Numbered from the stretch's first letter, positions 47,669 through 61,214 are shown. The stretch: DNA of 64,000 bases from Sinohyriopsis cumingii (GCA_028554795.2 CM068838.1:92152974-92216973); one strand, 5' to 3'. Translations and numbers: made by a program. Notes: generated by a model from the sequence alone, not told the origin.

Positions 47669-48477
47669 GATTTTTAACATAGTTTTATATAAAAAATCAG
47701 TCATATCACTATGATGCCTGCAGGGTGACAGTTTATACTGATGTCCAGAACTGGGACATCATGCCGCAGACACATAGCATGATGTCCCACCCAGTCACAT
47801 TATCTTGACACCAGTCCAGCCAGTCCTAATTCTAACTTCTTAATGCTGAATGCCTAGTGAGGCAGCTGTTAGTCCCATTTTATAAGTCTTTGGTATGACT
47901 TGTCTGGGGTTTGAACCCATGACCTCCTGCATCTGAGGCAGATGGTCTAACCACTAGGCCACTGGAGTAGAGTATACTATTTGGAGGTTTTTGCAACCAT
48001 TTCATAACAGCAACAGTATTTGATCAGACAGGGAACATCATATAATAATGTACAGAAAGAACCAACAAGGGAATAAACATCTACAGACAGAATACAATAT
48101 CACTGTTAGCATAAAATCCCATCACATCCAATTATTCTATCTTGCCAGTGACATATATTACCCCCATCCAGGCATGACTGGTTTTTAATTTCAGCTCCAA
48201 GACTCACTGCAACCTTGACCTTTGACCCCTGTTACTCCAGTTTTAACACTATAAGCTTGCACCAGGAACAGCATGGGATATTCAAACCACTTAATGAAAT
48301 GGAATCCGAATCAATGATCTTGTTGACTTTATAATAGGAATGTGGGACATTATTGTGAAGTGAGAGAGTGATTGATATACATACATCATGACCATAGTAC
48401 ATTTACTTTGATCATATGAGCTGTATCATTTTCAAGACTGTACATGATTATGGTGCATCTCACGAGTTGTAATTATA
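46871..48477. other. no gene seen
   Basis: Contains SINE A (47633). A 'gaccttgacctttgaccc' stretch at 48217-48236 is the sort found in mollusc dispersed repeats; it also forms a direct-repeat-1 nuclear-receptor motif. Confidence 0.45.
47621..47984 (-). mobile_element. SINE family A with TSD
   Basis: Reverse copy with a long TG tail (47633-47664). Flanks are tattctatttgg and tatactatttgg, a 12-bp target duplication with one mismatch. The B box appears as gtttgaacccatgacc on the plus strand. Confidence 0.88.
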
Positions 48478-51400
48478 ATTACCGTAAATATTTGCAAAAA
48501 AGCTCATTTGCTTATAGTCTGACCCCCCAAACTGAATAGGTAAAAACACTACCAAGTGCATGACCCACATATAAGCAGACCCACAAGTAAGTTCTAAATG
48601 CATTTATTTAGGCAAATTTATATTAGCAAAATTTATATGTATACCTCTCTTGGGGTTGGCATGTATGATTATTACATAGAAATGATATAAATTTGTTTGA
48701 AACATCGAGAAATTATTTAATTTTCTTTTTTCTTTTTGTTTCTGTCTACGCGGTAATTCAGATTTGTGTATAACTTGATTGGACAATGACAAGAACCGAC
48801 CATTCATGGGTTGCTGTAACACTCCCTATTCTTTTTTACTCAAATATTGTTTGTTTATGCATTACTGCATTAGACTGTTGTATATCACTGCACCAGTAAT
48901 TACATTTTTATTTTGCCATAAAATTTTATCCACCTAATTATTAAAATGTGATCCCAGTACGACAACAGTGAGCAACAATAGGGTTTTATTAAATGCTGGC
49001 ATTAGGTTAGTGAAAATATTTACATAATGGTGCCACCGCATGTACATTGTGGGTCTTGTTATACACACAGAATGAAGTACATCACATGGATTCAAATCAT
49101 GGGCACCACTGCACTAAACTTTAATGATATTTCCAAAATATAATAATGAAGTTTCAGAAATACTGCTTTGAAAATTGTGCTAATATTGTACAAAAAGTGA
49201 GTTGTAGTTTGCTTTGACGTAAGCGACCTTACACCCCATTTAACAAAACTATGGTAATTGTGCTAATATTGTACAAAAAGTGAGTTGTAGTTTGCTTTGA
49301 CGTAAGTGAACTTACACCAAATTTAACAAAACTATGGTAATTGTGCTAATATTGTAAAAAAAAGTGAGTTGCAGTTTGTTTCGACTTAAGCGACCTTACA
49401 CCCCATTTTACAAAACTATGGTAATTGTGCTAATATTGTAAAAAAAGTGAGTTGTAGTTTGCTTTGACGTAAGCCACCTTACACCCCATTTAACAAAACT
49501 ATGGTAACTGTGCTAATATTGTACAAAAAGTGAGTTGTAGTTTGCTTTGACGTAAGCGACCTTACACCGCATTTTACAAAACTATGGTAATTGTGCTAAT
49601 ATTGTACAAAAAGTGAGTTGTAGTTTGCTTTGACGTAAGCGACCTTACACCCATTTAACAAAACTATGGTAATTGTGCTAATATTGTAAAAAAAAGTGAG
49701 TTGTAGTTTGCTTTGACGTAAGCGACCTTACACCGCATTTTACAAAACTATGGTAATTGTGCTAATATTGTACAAAAAGTGAGTTGTAGTTTGCTTTGAC
49801 GTAAGCGACCTTACACCGCATTTTACAAAACTATGGTAATTGTGCTAATATTGTACAAAAAGTGAGTTGTAGTTTGCTTTGACGTAAGCGACCTTACACC
49901 CATTTAACAAAACTATGGTAATTGTGCTAATATTGTAAAAAAAAGTGAGTTGTAGTTTGCTTTGACGTAAGCGACCTTACACCGCATTTTACAACACTAT
50001 GGTAATTGTGCTAATATTGTACAAAAAGTGAGTTGTAGTTTGCTTTGACGTAAGCGACCTTACACCCATTTAACAAAACTATGGTAATTGTGCTAATATT
50101 GTAAAAAAAGTGAGTTGTAGTTTGCTTTGACGTAAGCGACCTTACACCGCATTTTACAAAACTATGGTAATTGTGCTAATATTGTAAAAAAAAGTGAGTT
50201 GTAGTTCGCTTTGACGTAAGCGACCTTACACCCCATTTAACAAAACTATGGTAATTGTGCTAATATTGTACAAAAAGTGAGTTGTAGTTTGCTTTGACGT
50301 AAGCGACCTTACACCCCATTTAACAAAACTATGGTAATTGTGCTAATATTGTAAAAAAAAGTGAGTTGTAGTTTGCTTTGACGTAAGCGACCTTACACCC
50401 CATTTAACAAAACTATGGTAACTGTGCTAATATTGTACAAAAAGTGAGTTGTAGTTTGCTTTGACGTAAGCGACCTTACACCGCATTTTACAAAACTATG
50501 GTAATTGTGCTAATATTGTACAAAAAGTGAGTTGTAGTTTGCTTTGACGTAAGCGACCTTACACCCATTTAACAAAACTATGGTAATTGTGCTAATATTG
50601 TAAAAAAAAGTGAGTTGTAGTTTGCTTTGACGTAAGCGACCTTACACCACATTTTACAAAACTATGGTAATTGTGCTAATATTGTACAAAAAGTGAGTTG
50701 TAGTTTGCTTTGACGTAAGCGACCTTACACCCATTTAACAAAACTATGGTAATTGTGCTAATATTGTAAAAAAAAGTGAGTTGTAGTTTGCTTTGACGTA
50801 AGCGACCTTACACCGCATTTTACAAAACTATGGTAATTGTGCTAATATTGTAAAAAAAGTGAGTTGTAGTTTGCTTTGACGTAAGCGACCTTACACCGCA
50901 TTTTACAAAACTATGGTAATTGTGCTAATATTGTAAAAAAAAGTGAGTTGTAGTTTGCTTTGACGTAAGCGACCTTACACCCATTTAACAAAACTATGGT
51001 AATTGTGCTAATATTGTAAAAAAAAGTGAGTTGTAGTTTGTTTTGACTTAAGCGACCTTACACCCCATTTTACAAAACTATGGTAATTGTGCTAATATTG
51101 TAAAAAAAGTGAGTTGTAGTTTGCTTTGACATAAGCGACCTTACACCGCATTTTACAAAACTATGGTAATTGTGCTAATATTGTAAAAAAAAGTGAGTTG
51201 TAGTTCGCTTTGACGTAAGCGACCTTACACCCCATTTAACAAAACTATGGTAATTGTGCTAATATTGTACAAAAAGTGAGTTGTAGTTTGCTTTGACGTA
51301 AGCGACCTTACACCCCATTTAACAAAACTATGGTAATTGTGCTAATATTGTAAAAAAAAGTGAGTTGTAGTTCGCTTTGACGTAAGCGACCTTACACCCC

Positions 51401-52695
51401 ATTTAACAAAACTATGGTAACTGTGCTAATATTGTACAAAAAGTGAGTTGTAGTTTGCTTTGACGTAAGCGACCTTACACCGCATTTTACAAAACTATGG
51501 TAATTGTGCTAATATTGTACAAAAAGTGAGTTGTAGTTTGCTTTGACGTAAGCGACCTTACACCCATTTAACAAAACTATGGTAATTGTGCTAATATTGT
51601 AAAAAAAAGTGAGTTGTAGTTTGCTTTGACGTAAGCGACCTTACACCGCATTTTACAAAACTATGGTAATTGTGCTAATATTGTACAAAAAGTGAGTTGT
51701 AGTTTGCTTTGACGTAAGCGACCTTACACCCATTTAACAAAACTATGGTAATTGTGCTAATATTGTAAAAAAAAGTGAGTTGTAGTTTGCTTTGACGTAA
51801 GCGACCTTACACCGCATTTTACAAAACTATGGTAATTGTGCTAATATTGTACAAAAAGTGAGTTGTAGTTTGCTTTGACGTAAGCGACCTTACACCGCAT
51901 TTTACAAAACTATGGTAATTGTGCTAATATTGTAAAAAAAAGTGAGTTGTAGTTTGCTTTGACGTAAGCGACCTTACACCACATTTTACAAAACTATGGT
52001 AATTGTGCTAATATTGTAAAAAAAAGTGAGTTGTAGTTTGTTTTGACTTAAGCGACCTTACACCCCATTTTACAAAACTATGGTAATTGTGCTAATATTG
52101 TAAAAAAAGTGAGTTGTAGTTTGCTTTGACGTAAGCGACCTTACACCGCATTTTACAAAACTATGGTAATTGTGCTAATATTGTAAAAAAAAGTGAGTTG
52201 TAGTTCGCTTTGACGTAAGCGACCTTACACCCCATTTAACAAAACTATGGTAATTGTGCTAATATTGTACAAAAAGTGAGTTGTAGCTTGCTTTGACGTA
52301 AGCGACCTTACACCGCATTTTACAAAACTATGGTAATTGTGCTAATATTGTAAAAAAAAGTGAGTTGTAGTTTGCTTTGACGTAAGCGACCTTACACCCC
52401 ATTTAACAAAACTATGGTAACTGTGCTAATATTGTACAAAAAGTGAGTTGTAGTTTGCTTTGACGTAAGCGACCTTACACCCCATTTTACAAAACTATGG
52501 TAATTGTGCTAATATTAAAGAGTGAAAAGCAATCACACATCAATGTACTCATATAGCTGCTGGTCATAATTCCCTCTTAACCCAAACCAGTTTCAGGATT
52601 TTAATGATTAAATGGCTTGTATTGCTGTCAGAAAAAAGACAAATCTGCCAATTATAAACAAAGGATTTGGCTTATACACAAGTATATATGGTAAT
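48478..52695. mobile_element. possible TIR-bounded element with an 83-bp array core
   Basis: Left end attaccgtaaatatttgc; right end, reverse-complemented, attaccatatatacttgtg. Each is followed inward by a 'cttata-g' motif (gcttatagtctgacccccc / gtataagcc). These ends resemble short DNA-transposon derivatives with 'taccgtatatact...tataagcc' termini. No TSD is evident. Nearly all of the interior is the minisatellite at 49173-52516. The two ends could instead be independent copies. Confidence 0.4.
49173..52516. repeat. 83-bp array with a higher-order repeat of about 1,000 bp
   Basis: About 40 copies: aattgtgctaatattgtaca, aaaagtgagttgtagtttgc, tttgacgtaagcgaccttac, then accccatttaacaaaactat and ggt. 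Variant markers recur at 999-1,000 bp: gtagttcgct at 50201, 51200 and 52200; ttttgactta at 51041 and 52041; actgtgctaa at 50421, 51420 and 52420. Each unit keeps TGACGTAA, two CpGs and a GTAAG/CTTAC mini-hairpin. Confidence 0.97.
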
Positions 52696-52764
52696 TCCAC
52701 CTAAATCTAAATTGAGTCATGTGGCATTAGACAAATATTAAGAAACACAGCAGCCCCTGCAACC

Positions 52765-53107
52765 ACAAGACTTCATTATTGGGTCTCCACATCCAATAAT
52801 AGAATACATCCATATGGGGACTCCACAAACAATAATATCTTACAAGACTTCAATGTGGGGACTCCACAACCAATAATATATTACAAGACATCCATATGTG
52901 GATTTCTCAATAAATAACATATTACAAGACATCCATATGGGGACTCCACAAACAATAATATATTACAAGACATCCATATGGGGACTCCACAAACAATAGC
53001 ATATTATAAGACATTCATATGGGGACTCCACAATCAATAATATCTTACAGGACTTCAATGTGGGGACTCCATAACCGATAATATATTGCAAGATTTCTAT
53101 AGGGGAT
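52765..53107. repeat. 42-bp minisatellite
   Basis: Seven to eight copies of gactccacaaacaataatat then attacaagacatccatatgg. Confidence 0.9.
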
Positions 53108-54515
53108 CTATAACTTTAGCAGCCAGTTTTTACTGTTGGTGCTTTGGCAAATCAAAACAATGCTTTCTGCGTATGACCACAGTATATGGTCAGTCCATAC
53201 ATCCCTGGGGGAACAATATTTAAGATATATGGGTGTCTGTAAGGGCATATATCCTGCTGGAAGTCAGCCAGATTGTACACAGTGTCACATCACCGGCATC
53301 CAAACAAAAGCATTTTGAGGGGGAATGGCAAGAAATGTATTTCTGATGTACACTCCTCCAATAAATGGCAATAGAGGTCATCATAAATTTGATCTAAATT
53401 AACACAAACTAATGATATATGTTTATGTACATCTTAAGGTTAAACTACATGTCAGTACAAACATGGCTATATGGTGCAAATAAAGGTAAAGTTCTAGAAA
53501 TGTAAATATAAACAATTACACAAAAACACTGGGAGCATAAACCCTTCCAAGCAGATATAAACATGAAGTAACACAAGATAAAAGGTGAAGAGGACCAATA
53601 ACAAGAATTTCTAACACACTATTAATTGTAGTGTGTTTTGTCACTGATTAAGTTTGAAAAATCCAAAAAATATATTGTTGGAAAGTTTGATGCCATGATG
53701 CCTCTGTGATGTGTTGCCATGAAGAAGTAGATTTTTGTCTTTTTTTCAACAACATTTTTTCAAACTGTTAGAATCATGATAGTAGTCTTCTGTTTGAGGA
53801 TTTAATTATGCTGATGGTGGTTTTATTGTTACAACTATCCAGATTTTGCCAACAGTGCAGATATGATGATGGTGGTTTTATTGTTACAACTATCCTGATT
53901 TTGCTAATGTTACAGATATGGTAAAACTCAACTGTGACAGGTCAGCTACCATAGTATGTTCATAGGCAATGCATTTTACTCCAATTGCCTTTGCATTAAA
54001 TAACCTACTTGTGTTGCTGTGCCACCAAATCTATGTTGACAACAAAATCCATCAGTAACATCTATAGCTAAAGAATATATCTACCCTGTTTGAAACAACA
54101 TCAAATGCCTTCATTACAATTGTACATGCACATGTATGCTACACAATTCATATATTTATGTAATGGATTTACCAATAAGGACATTAGCTCAGTGTAGATA
54201 ATAATGAAAACTAAAATGGCTTGAACAAATTAACAAGATCCTGTAATATTTCGTCAATATTCCTAGGGTGGTTTTCACAAAACAGATTTTAAGCTGCAAG
54301 AATAAATGAATGCCATCATCTAACATACTTACCAATCTAAAAAAACATAATACTATGTATAGTGGGAAGACAATTCTACCATCTTAAATTGGTTTTTTCA
54401 ACCAATGTTTTTTTTAAAAATACTATGTATATTAACTGACAAATAGGCAAGAAGAATTTTCCAAGGTTGATTTATATTACCTGTATCCTTTTATCTTTTA
54501 ATGATAAATCCACAA
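53108..54515. other. no gene seen
   Basis: AT-rich; one CORE-like fragment, and a 67-bp doublet (gctgatggtggttttattgt and gatgatggtggttttattgt) at 53810-53920. The 60-codon ORF at 53136 has no support. Confidence 0.45.
53935..54035 (+). mobile_element. CORE-like SINE tail fragment
   Basis: Shares gcattttactccaattgcct and aaataacctacttgtgttgc with 15985-16032, so the two are copies of one family. Confidence 0.5.
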
Positions 54516-54800
54516 AATTAAGTACCCATCAAATATCTTTTAGAACGAAGTACAAAATTAAGTACCCATCAAATATCTTTTAGAACAACGTACAAAATTA
54601 AGTACCCATCAAATATCTTTTAGAACAAAGTATAAAATTAGGTACCCATCAAATATCTTTTTAGAACAAAGTACAAAATTAAGTACCCATCAAATATCTT
54701 TTAGAACAAAGTACAAAAATTAAGTACCCATCAAATATCTTTTAGAACAAAGTACAAAATTAAGTACCCATCAAACATCTTTTAGAACAAAGTACAAAAT
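54516..54800. repeat. 40-bp minisatellite
   Basis: Seven copies of aaaattaagtacccatcaaa then tatcttttagaacaaagtac. Confidence 0.94.
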
Positions 54801-54942
54801 TAAGTATGCAACAACCTAAAGTGAATATTGCAATTTGAACTTCACTAAGTCTAAAACTAGAAATGTGTTCATGGAATGTGGATGCCTTAAATGACCCAAA
54901 TGCAATACTTAAAACCATGGTGTTACAAACTGATTCATGGAT

Positions 54943-55130
54943 ATGGGTAGCACTATATGGCCCTACACTGCCATGGTGATGGGTAACACTATATGACCCT
55001 ACACTGTCATGGTGATGGGTAACACTATATGACCCTACACTGTCATGGTGATGGGTAACACTATATGACCCTACACTGTCATGGTGATGGGTAACACTAT
55101 ATGACCCTACACTGTCATGGTGAAGCATAC
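54943..55130. repeat. 36-bp minisatellite
   Basis: Five copies of atgggtaacactatatgacc then ctacactgtcatggtg. The minus ORF (DSVGSYSVTHHH repeats) is a by-product. Confidence 0.93.
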
Positions 55131-55299
55131 AAAATATTCAAGAGAAATGCTGGTATGTCTAATTTTAAGGGCAAAACAATACACCCACACTTCGTGTTGA
55201 TACGATTCACTATACACAGCCTGCGATATGATACATATCAATACACATATGAACTAGAGGGTCTTTCCATCTTTGGAAGGTAGGTGGTGCCCTATAATG

Positions 55300-56140
55300 T
55301 ATGTTGGCAGACTGGTTGTATTTTCAGTATGCAGATTACACATTGCAGACTGGTTGTATTTTCAGTATGCAGATTACACATTGCAGACTGGCTGTATTTT
55401 CAGTATGCAGATTACACATTGCAGACTGGTTGTATTTTCAGTATGCAGATTACACATTGCAGACTGGTTGTATTTTCAGTATGCAGATTACACATTGCAG
55501 ACTGGTTGTATTTTCAGTATACAGATTACACATTGCAGACTGGCCGTATTTTCAGTATGCAGATTACACATTGCAGACTGGCTGTATTTTCAGTATGCAT
55601 ATTACACATTGCAGACTGGTTGCATTTTCAGTATGCAGATTACACATTGCAGACTGGTTGCATTTTCAGCATGCAGATTACACATTGCAGACTGGCTGTA
55701 TTTTCAGTATGCAGATTACACATTGCAGACTGGCTGTATTTTCAGTATGCAGATTACACATTGCAGACTGGCTGTATTTTCAGCATGCAGATTACACATT
55801 GCAGACTGGCTGTATTTTCAGTATGCAGATTACACATTGCAGACTGGCTGTATTTTTGGTATGCAGATTACACATTGCAGACTGGTTGTATTTTCAGTAT
55901 GCAGATTACACACTGCAGACTGGTTGTATTTTCAGTATGCAGATTACACATTGCAGACTGGTTGTATTTTCAGTATGCAGATTACACATTGCAGACTGGC
56001 TGTATTTTCAGTATGCAGATTACACATTGCAGACTGGCTGTATTTTCAGTATGCAGATTACACATTGCGGACTGGTTGTATTTTCAGTATGCAGATTACA
56101 CATTGCAGACTGGTTGTATTTTCAGTATGCAGATTACACA
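55300..56140. repeat. 38-bp minisatellite open in all three forward frames
   Basis: About 22 copies of gcagactggttgtattttca then gtatgcagattacacatt. The unit is stop-free in every forward frame and 38 is not a multiple of three, so three overlapping ORFs of 292-298 codons arise together. This proves the openness is compositional. Confidence 0.96.
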
Positions 56141-56775
56141 AAGACATATAGTTATATTTATATGCAATTCTCATCGATAACAAGATAACAAAAATACTTT
56201 CAAACAGACTACCTGTTGGCTGTCAGTGAGTTTCATTTAACGTTTTAGCCATTTAGTTGCAGCTCCATTTCACTCAATTTATCCACCAGGCCCATTCTTT
56301 TACACGGCATTAATGCTTTGAAAACATCTTATTACCAATTTCATGTCTCACTTAAACTAGGAAGATATTACAATGTTATCTTGAAAACAGAGGAAAAAAT
56401 GTAATTTCCTTGTTCAAAGAAAATCTCATTTTGAACAAATCCGGGCATGGGAATGAAGATGAATATATACAGGTACTTGTATTAGTGAAGAAGGAAAACT
56501 ACTGACAACACCCAGTCCTATTCTATCATTTTTTAAAAATTTACACAAGGTGATAAACTTGAGCAGTTTGAAATCTGCCCCTCTTGGCTGATTCTGTGCT
56601 AATTTTATTTTATTCATTGGCACCTTCATTTACTGGTCAAATTCTCTGGATAGAAAGAGAAATTCCAAATTTGTTCCATCTACAATTGGAGAAGAGACTG
56701 AAATAAGGGAGAGCAGAAAAGAAAGAAGGAAGAAGAAAACAGCCATAGTTCAGTATTTACCTAACACTTCAATAT
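56141..56775. other. no gene seen
   Basis: Unique sequence. A minus stretch near 56240-56320 (KRMGLVDKLSEMELQLNG then stop) is short and unidentified. Confidence 0.4.
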
Positions 56776-57030
56776 CTGTCTCTCTTTCTTCATGCTCCAA
56801 TTTCTAATAGCTCTACTGATATCAAAATCTTTAAAAAAAAAGATGTCACCCCTAGTTGTATAAGCATTAATCTATTAATAGTTTTTGAACATACTCTGTT
56901 CCTTATCTGTGTATGAAAGTTGTTCCATGCTTCCTTCTGAAGGGGAATATTCATAGTTAACTTTGTCAGCATGGATATGTTGGGAAACAGATCTTTATGG
57001 CTGTCATGTACAATTTTCCAGAGCTCAAAG
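56776..57030 (-). mobile_element. hAT transposase remnant (C-terminal dimerisation region)
   Basis: The minus strand reads LFPNISMLTKLTMNIPLQ, then NNFHTQIRNRVCSKTINRLMLI, and after a frame change DFDISRAIRNWSMKKERQ. This order matches the hAT C-terminal dimerisation domain (LFPNI...LTIPVTSAxxERSFSxLKxIK...RLxxLxLL...FDFxxAIxxW). The ERSFS core is largely lost. The rest of the transposase is not recognisable upstream. It is a dead fragment, possibly from the family that once mobilised MITEs such as the one at 22165. Confidence 0.6.
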
Positions 57031-57414
57031 ATATTATCTTTGGATATATATGCTCCAAAGAGGATTTTTCACTAACATAAACTTACTTTTTTGAATAAGC
57101 AGTTTGCTGACTAAAGATCTGCTACCTGTTCCATAATGCTGTATTGGGTGTTTAAGTCCCTCAAGGCCATAAACTGCTTGTTCAGACAGAGGTATTCAGG
57201 TATTCGTAATTTCATTTTTTCAGTTTATCTTGACCCTGATATGGATGCAATGTATGGCTTTGTGGCAATTTATGATTCACAGGGCAAAATTGATTGATAA
57301 AAAAAAAATTGCATTCTACTTATAAACTGTCTGTATTTTAATTAGGCTCAGGATTCCACTCTTTCTGCATTTAATTTCAAGATACTCCAGAAAAGGAGAT
57401 TATTAAATCACTGA

Positions 57415-58560
57415 CAAACACATCTGGCATGTATATTTTATGTCAAACACATTTGGTATGTATCCTATATGCCAAACACATTTGGTATTATCCTATATGT
57501 TAAACACATCTGGCATGTATCCTATATGTTGAACACATTAGGTATGTATCATATATGTCAGACACATTTGGTATGCATCCTATATGCTGAATACATGAAC
57601 ACATTAGGCATGCATCCTATATGTTGGACACATTTGGTATGCATCCTATATGTTGAATACATTTTAATATGTATCCTATATGTCAAACACATCTGGTATG
57701 TATCCTATATGTCGAACACATTTAGTATGCATCCTCTATGTTGAACACATTTGGTATGTATCCTATATGCCAAACACATATTATATGTATCCTATATGTC
57801 AAACACATTTGGTATGTATCCTATATGTTGAACACATCTGGTATGCATCCTATATGTTGAACACATTTGATATGCATCCTATATGTTGAACACATTTGGT
57901 ATGCATCCTATATGTTGAATACATTTTAGTATGTATCCTATATGTCAAACACATTTAGAATGCATTCTATATTCCAAACATATTTGGTATATATCCTATA
58001 TGTCAAACACATTTAGAATGCATTCTATATTCCAAACATATTTGGTATATATCCTATATGTCAAACACATTTAGAATGCATTCTATATTCCAAACATATT
58101 TGGTATATATCCTATATGTCAAACACATTTAGAATGTATTCTATATCCCAAACACATTTGGTATGCATCCTATATGTTGAACACATTTGGTATGCATCCT
58201 ATATGTTGAATACATTTTAGTATGTATCCTATATGTCAAACACATTTAGAATGCATTCTATATTCCAAACATATTTGGTATGTATCCTACATGTCAAACA
58301 CATTTAGATTGCATTCTATATTCCAAACATATTTGGTATGTATCCTATATGTCAAACACATTTAGAATGTATTCTATATTCTAAACACATCTGGTATGTA
58401 TCCTATATGCTAAACACATCTGGTATGTATCCTATATGTCAAACACATTTGGTATGCATCCTATATGTCAAACACATTTGGTGTGTATCCTATATGTCAA
58501 ACACATTTGGAATGTATCCTATATGCTAAACACATCTGGTATGTATCCTATATGCCAAAT
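57415..58560. repeat. 29-bp minisatellite with 58-bp dimers
   Basis: About 39 copies of acatttggtatgtatcctat then atgtcaaac. A 58-bp dimer (tagaatgcattctatattcc) is repeated at 57950-58130 and again at 58240-58340. Confidence 0.93.
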
Positions 58561-58835
58561 GTGCTGCTGGGTTAAGATAATTAACATGGAATGGGGGGAG
58601 GCAGATTATGAAACATGTCACTGTGTTAAATTGTGACTGCTAATGCTGTTTCAGATGAAATCTAAATTTAAAAAATAACAAGGCATATTAATAACGTTCA
58701 TGACTGCTGAAGACTAAAATAACATGCATATCATTGTGTATTGATTCTCCCTCTCTTGTATCTATTTGTGTATTGTTACAGCTAAATTATCGATGCATTG
58801 TTATGTCAATGAATCGTTTCACCCCTCCGATTTAT

Positions 58836-60690
58836 GATAATAATAATTATAACAATAATATTAATAATAATAATAATATTATTATTATTATTAATAATAA
58901 TGATTATGACTTTTTTTTAAAGAAGAATCTCATTTGGTTAACTGACCAATCCTCCATAAAGCCTTCTGCAATGACATTTTTACATATACATATAATGTAC
59001 AATGTTTACAATATGAGGTGTCCTTAGACAACAAAAGCTAATAAAAACTAGACAATGATGTAATGCTACAATAGAATATATACAAGGCTTCAAGGATGAG
59101 TACATAGACGATTCATAAAATAGTAGTAGCAAACAAATTGTGTAAAACATAGGTGAGTACATGATAACATTGTTGTAAAAATTAATAGTACTGAATCAAA
59201 CAAAATCATCCAAATGATTGTTTTTGTTGATACTGACTAGGAAGCTTCTTTAAAAGCTTGGCATGAATCAGCTGACTTTGTATACGATGGTGTGGAATTC
59301 CATAGTTTGGTTCCAGAAAAAGCAAAACTCTTCTTATAAAACTCTGGTTTAGGTAAATATAACTTGTTGTTTGAGATGGATCTTAGTTCATACATATGTA
59401 CATTTTTTTTTAAATTTAAAGTTACATTTAAGAAAAGCAGGATTTATAGACTAAGTAAACCCTTATGAAATTGAGTTCTCTGCTGAAATGGAAGCCACTT
59501 TAGGGTTTTGAAAAAGATTTGTTGATGATGTATCTAAATCAGCATCAAGAATAACTCTAGCTGCTCTTTTTGAAATTTTAGTAATTGTTCTTGATTTTCT
59601 GTGCCACTATTACCTTAGATGGAACAACAATATTATAGGTGTGGCATGATATATGCATTGTAGAATATCTTTCTCTGATTGTATTCTGTTCAAGAGATAA
59701 AGCACCGAGTTGACATTTTTAATGACCTTATCAACTTGCATTTTCCAGCACAAGATATTGTCTATCATAATGCCAAGTAGTTTTTCATTTTCAGACTGTT
59801 GTATATCCATTCATTTTATCATTACTTTGAAATCATCTCTCTCGGCTTTTTACTCATGTTCGACAACCTGTGATCATGGCTTCGATTTGGCTGCATTTAT
59901 CCTCATTCCATTGTGCTCACAACAGTTATTAATTTTTAACAAAATTTTTATTTATTTTGGTGCTAATCTCATGGCCTGTTGATCTAATGTTATATAATGT
60001 TGTGCTGTCTGCAAACATGTTGGTGATGGATAGCTCAATGTGATATGGTAAATCATTGAATTACAGCAGAAAGAGTAATGGTCAAAGAATTAGTCATTGT
60101 AGAGTACCTGACTTTATCAGTTTCTTATCTGATAGCTTATTTAGAATAGAAACTTCTTGTTGTCTGCCTTCAAGATAGGTTTGAAGCTAAATTCATGGTT
60201 AACTTTATAAATGCTGAGTTTTTCCAGCAGAATTTTGTGATTTACAAGGTCAAAAAACATTGTGTGTACAAGGTTACCTTGATCTATTACTGTTAACCGA
60301 TCATTCACCATTCTAGTTAGTGTAGTCTGGCATGAATGTCCTTCATGGATGCCTGATTGTTGTGAATGTAGTCAATTAAATGAATCCAGGTAGATCTAAA
60401 TTCATTACAAACATGTCTTTCTAATATCTTTGAAAGTGATGATAAAACTGACATAGGTCTATAGTTATTCATATCGGAAAGATCTCCCTTCTTATGTATT
60501 GGAGTTGCTTTTGCACTTTTATCCTGTTTAGAAAAATACCTGTGGAAATAATGTACTTAGATTGAAGATATACATAAGTGAAGGTGCAATCAGTTAAGAT
60601 GAGAATTTTAGGAATTTAGCACTTATATTATCTAGACCCGACAGTTCTGTCATCAAGTTTGTCTAATTCATTTAAAATGAATTCAAGACT
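58836..60690 (-). mobile_element. CR1/L2-like LINE fossil with RT and 3' tail
   Basis: The minus strand, read with frame changes, gives RT blocks in order: ATPIHKKGDLSDMNNYRP near 60500-60450, HSCQTTLTRMVNDRL near 60330, MFFDLVNHKILLEKL near 60250, a degenerate YADD box seen as MFADSTTLYN near 60010, then the RT end (KLLGIMIDN, ILCWKMQVDKVIKNVNSVLY) at 59780-59690 and the post-RT segment (AARVILDAD, LWNSTPSY) at 59570-59280. The 3' end is a TTA/AAT-rich tail at 58836-58900. The second catalytic Asp of the box is replaced, and frameshifts and stops are numerous. Clade is judged from block style only; Jockey-type is possible. Confidence 0.75.
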
Positions 60691-60714
60691 TTAAAGGTAG
60701 TATTTTCCTGCAGT

Positions 60715-60880
60715 GGTGCCTTGTTGTTGATGAACCTTTTTAATGGTGAATATTAGTGAAGCTTGCTACTGGTGAACATTGCTATTAGTGAATATTGGTG
60801 AATACTGCTATCGGTGAACCTTTGCTACAGGTAAATATTGCTCAACCTTGATACTGGTGAATATGTGTGAACCTCACTAC
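60715..60880. repeat. short 'ttgctactggtgaa' repeat
   Basis: About nine degenerate 16-19-bp copies of tgctactggtgaatatt. Confidence 0.75.
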
Positions 60881-61214
60881 TGACATTTCCTATAAATACC
60901 ATATTGTGTCCAAATTCTAATAACATGGAACCAGCAGAGGTCAAAAAAGCAAATAACACAGAAACAGCAGAGAGCATTAGTGCAAATATCAGAGGGTAAA
61001 GATACATGGTTCTATTATGTTTTTTGCAAACCAACTGTTTTTAGTTATTGCTTAAATAATTATCATTTTAACTAATATGCTAGTATTTCTTGGCTCTTCA
61101 ATTTATTTACTTCAAAACACTAGTGTATTTTTGTACATTTTTTATGCTGGTTATTTTCTTTCTTATCTAGTGCAAGCAACAAAGTTTATTTATGATATCT
61201 ACTACCAACTTCTC
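60881..61214. other. nothing recognised
   Basis: AT-rich sequence between the CR1/L2-like LINE side and the 37-bp array. Confidence 0.5.

Noticed and set aside
48211-48236. Nuclear-receptor DR1 site (tgacctttgaccc)
   Set aside because: Same wording is common in mollusc dispersed repeats; no promoter or gene nearby.
55273-56188. Three overlapping plus-strand ORFs of 292-298 codons (repeats of ADYTLQTGCIFSMQ type)
   Set aside because: All three frames are open because the 38-bp unit has no stop in any forward frame; no start context, splice sites or non-repeat coding part.
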